In this document: positions 63,877 to 64,000 of the stretch, in pieces | Position numbering within the stretch: the first letter of the stretch is position 1 | Layout: the number at the start of each line of letters is the position of its first letter | DNA from: Flagellimonas hymeniacidonis | Lineage (GTDB): Bacteria; Bacteroidota; Bacteroidia; Flavobacteriales; Flavobacteriaceae | Direction: 5' to 3' | DNA: 64,000 bases | NCBI RefSeq assembly: GCF_008040165.1 | Contig: NZ_VRUR01000002.1 | Span: 1,054,001 to 1,118,000 of the forward strand | Program-made: the position numbers and the translations under genes | The notes under the pieces: generated by a model | The model's database searches: none | Told to the model about the DNA's origin: nothing | What the model saw: the letters and a program-made list of their open reading frames with translations, nothing else

Positions 63877-64000
63877 ATGGACAGGATTTTTAATTTTTTC
63901 ACCGACCGACCGACCATGGGAAGAAACCTGTTCCTTATCAGCTTAGGATTTGTTGTTGGAATCTTGTTTTATAGTTTTCACAACTTTAGCGGAAAGCCAA
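63877..64000 (+). CDS. N-terminal part of a membrane protein, cut by window end
   Basis: An ATG at 63877 opens a frame to the window end. It reads MDRIFNFFTDRPTMGRN and then a hydrophobic segment (LFLISLGFVVGILFYSF), so a membrane or signal-anchored protein begins here. The second ATG at 63916 is also possible. The tetranucleotide run ACCG x3.75 at 63901-63915 lies within the N-terminus. The type cannot be told. Confidence 0.5.
   Translation, partial: MDRIFNFFTDRPTMGRNLFLISLGFVVGILFYSFHNFSGKP

Noticed and set aside
1..64000. tRNA, rRNA, CRISPR arrays, insertion sequences and prophage
   Set aside because: I looked for cloverleaf ends, direct repeat-spacer patterns, transposases and integrases and saw none that I could support.

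Overview
The window is a typical stretch of a Bacteroidota chromosome, most likely a marine member of the Flavobacteriaceae. The evidence is low GC, lipoprotein and Tat signals of Bacteroidota type, promoters of the TTTG-N18/19-TAnnTTTG form, a fused branched-chain E1 alpha/beta subunit, DUF4369-TlpA and QEGLA-motif proteins. I see no rRNA, tRNA, CRISPR array, insertion sequence, prophage or origin. Genus assignment is inference.

Layout. 1-3.7 kb: housekeeping genes (cut gamma-glutamyltransferase, AcpH-like phosphodiesterase, GlmM, an NTF2-like protein). 3.8-16.4 kb: eleven tightly packed minus-strand genes forming one catabolic operon: an SDR mannonate oxidoreductase, UxuA, myo-inositol oxygenase, an SSS symporter, UxaC, a TRAP transporter, a double-DUF1080 lipoprotein and two Tat-exported Gfo/Idh/MocA oxidoreductases. 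A divergent LacI regulator and a 14-bp palindrome over the predicted start of transcription complete the unit. The enzymes chain together: myo-inositol to glucuronate, fructuronate, mannonate and KDG. The exported enzymes probably release the sugar or inositol from a glycoside by 3-keto chemistry. KDG kinase and aldolase are not in the window.

17.7-25.8 kb: a frameshifted alpha/beta hydrolase, a lipid A-type acyltransferase, a rhomboid protease, a TlpA-like thioredoxin, a small beta-barrel, a large FAD/Fe-S D-lactate dehydrogenase-like protein and an LpxH-like phosphatase. 26.0-31.5 kb: aroC, a DAACS symporter, then a translationally coupled trio (GshB-like ATP-grasp, N-formylglutamate amidohydrolase-like, QEGLA/DUF1704 metallopeptidase). 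31.5-40.7 kb: mixed membrane and exported proteins, with intergenic gaps that hold gene remnants and two copies of a short repeat. 40.7-53.8 kb: MutS2-like protein, transporter, Ung, response regulator, nucleoside phosphorylase, eIF1-like factor, fused E1 and OmpA.

53.9-60.0 kb: an eight-gene plus-strand cluster around a type III polyketide synthase, with its own FAD oxidoreductase, methyltransferase, enoyl reductase, dehydratase, ketosynthase, acyl carrier protein and membrane protein. It looks like a dedicated pathway in which a private type II fatty-acid module primes a type III PKS to make a phenolic or pyrone lipid. 60.0-64.0 kb: YceI-like protein, small coiled-coil protein, EamA exporter, a striking 33-35-residue SD-x-HK repeat protein, and the start of a membrane protein cut by the window end.
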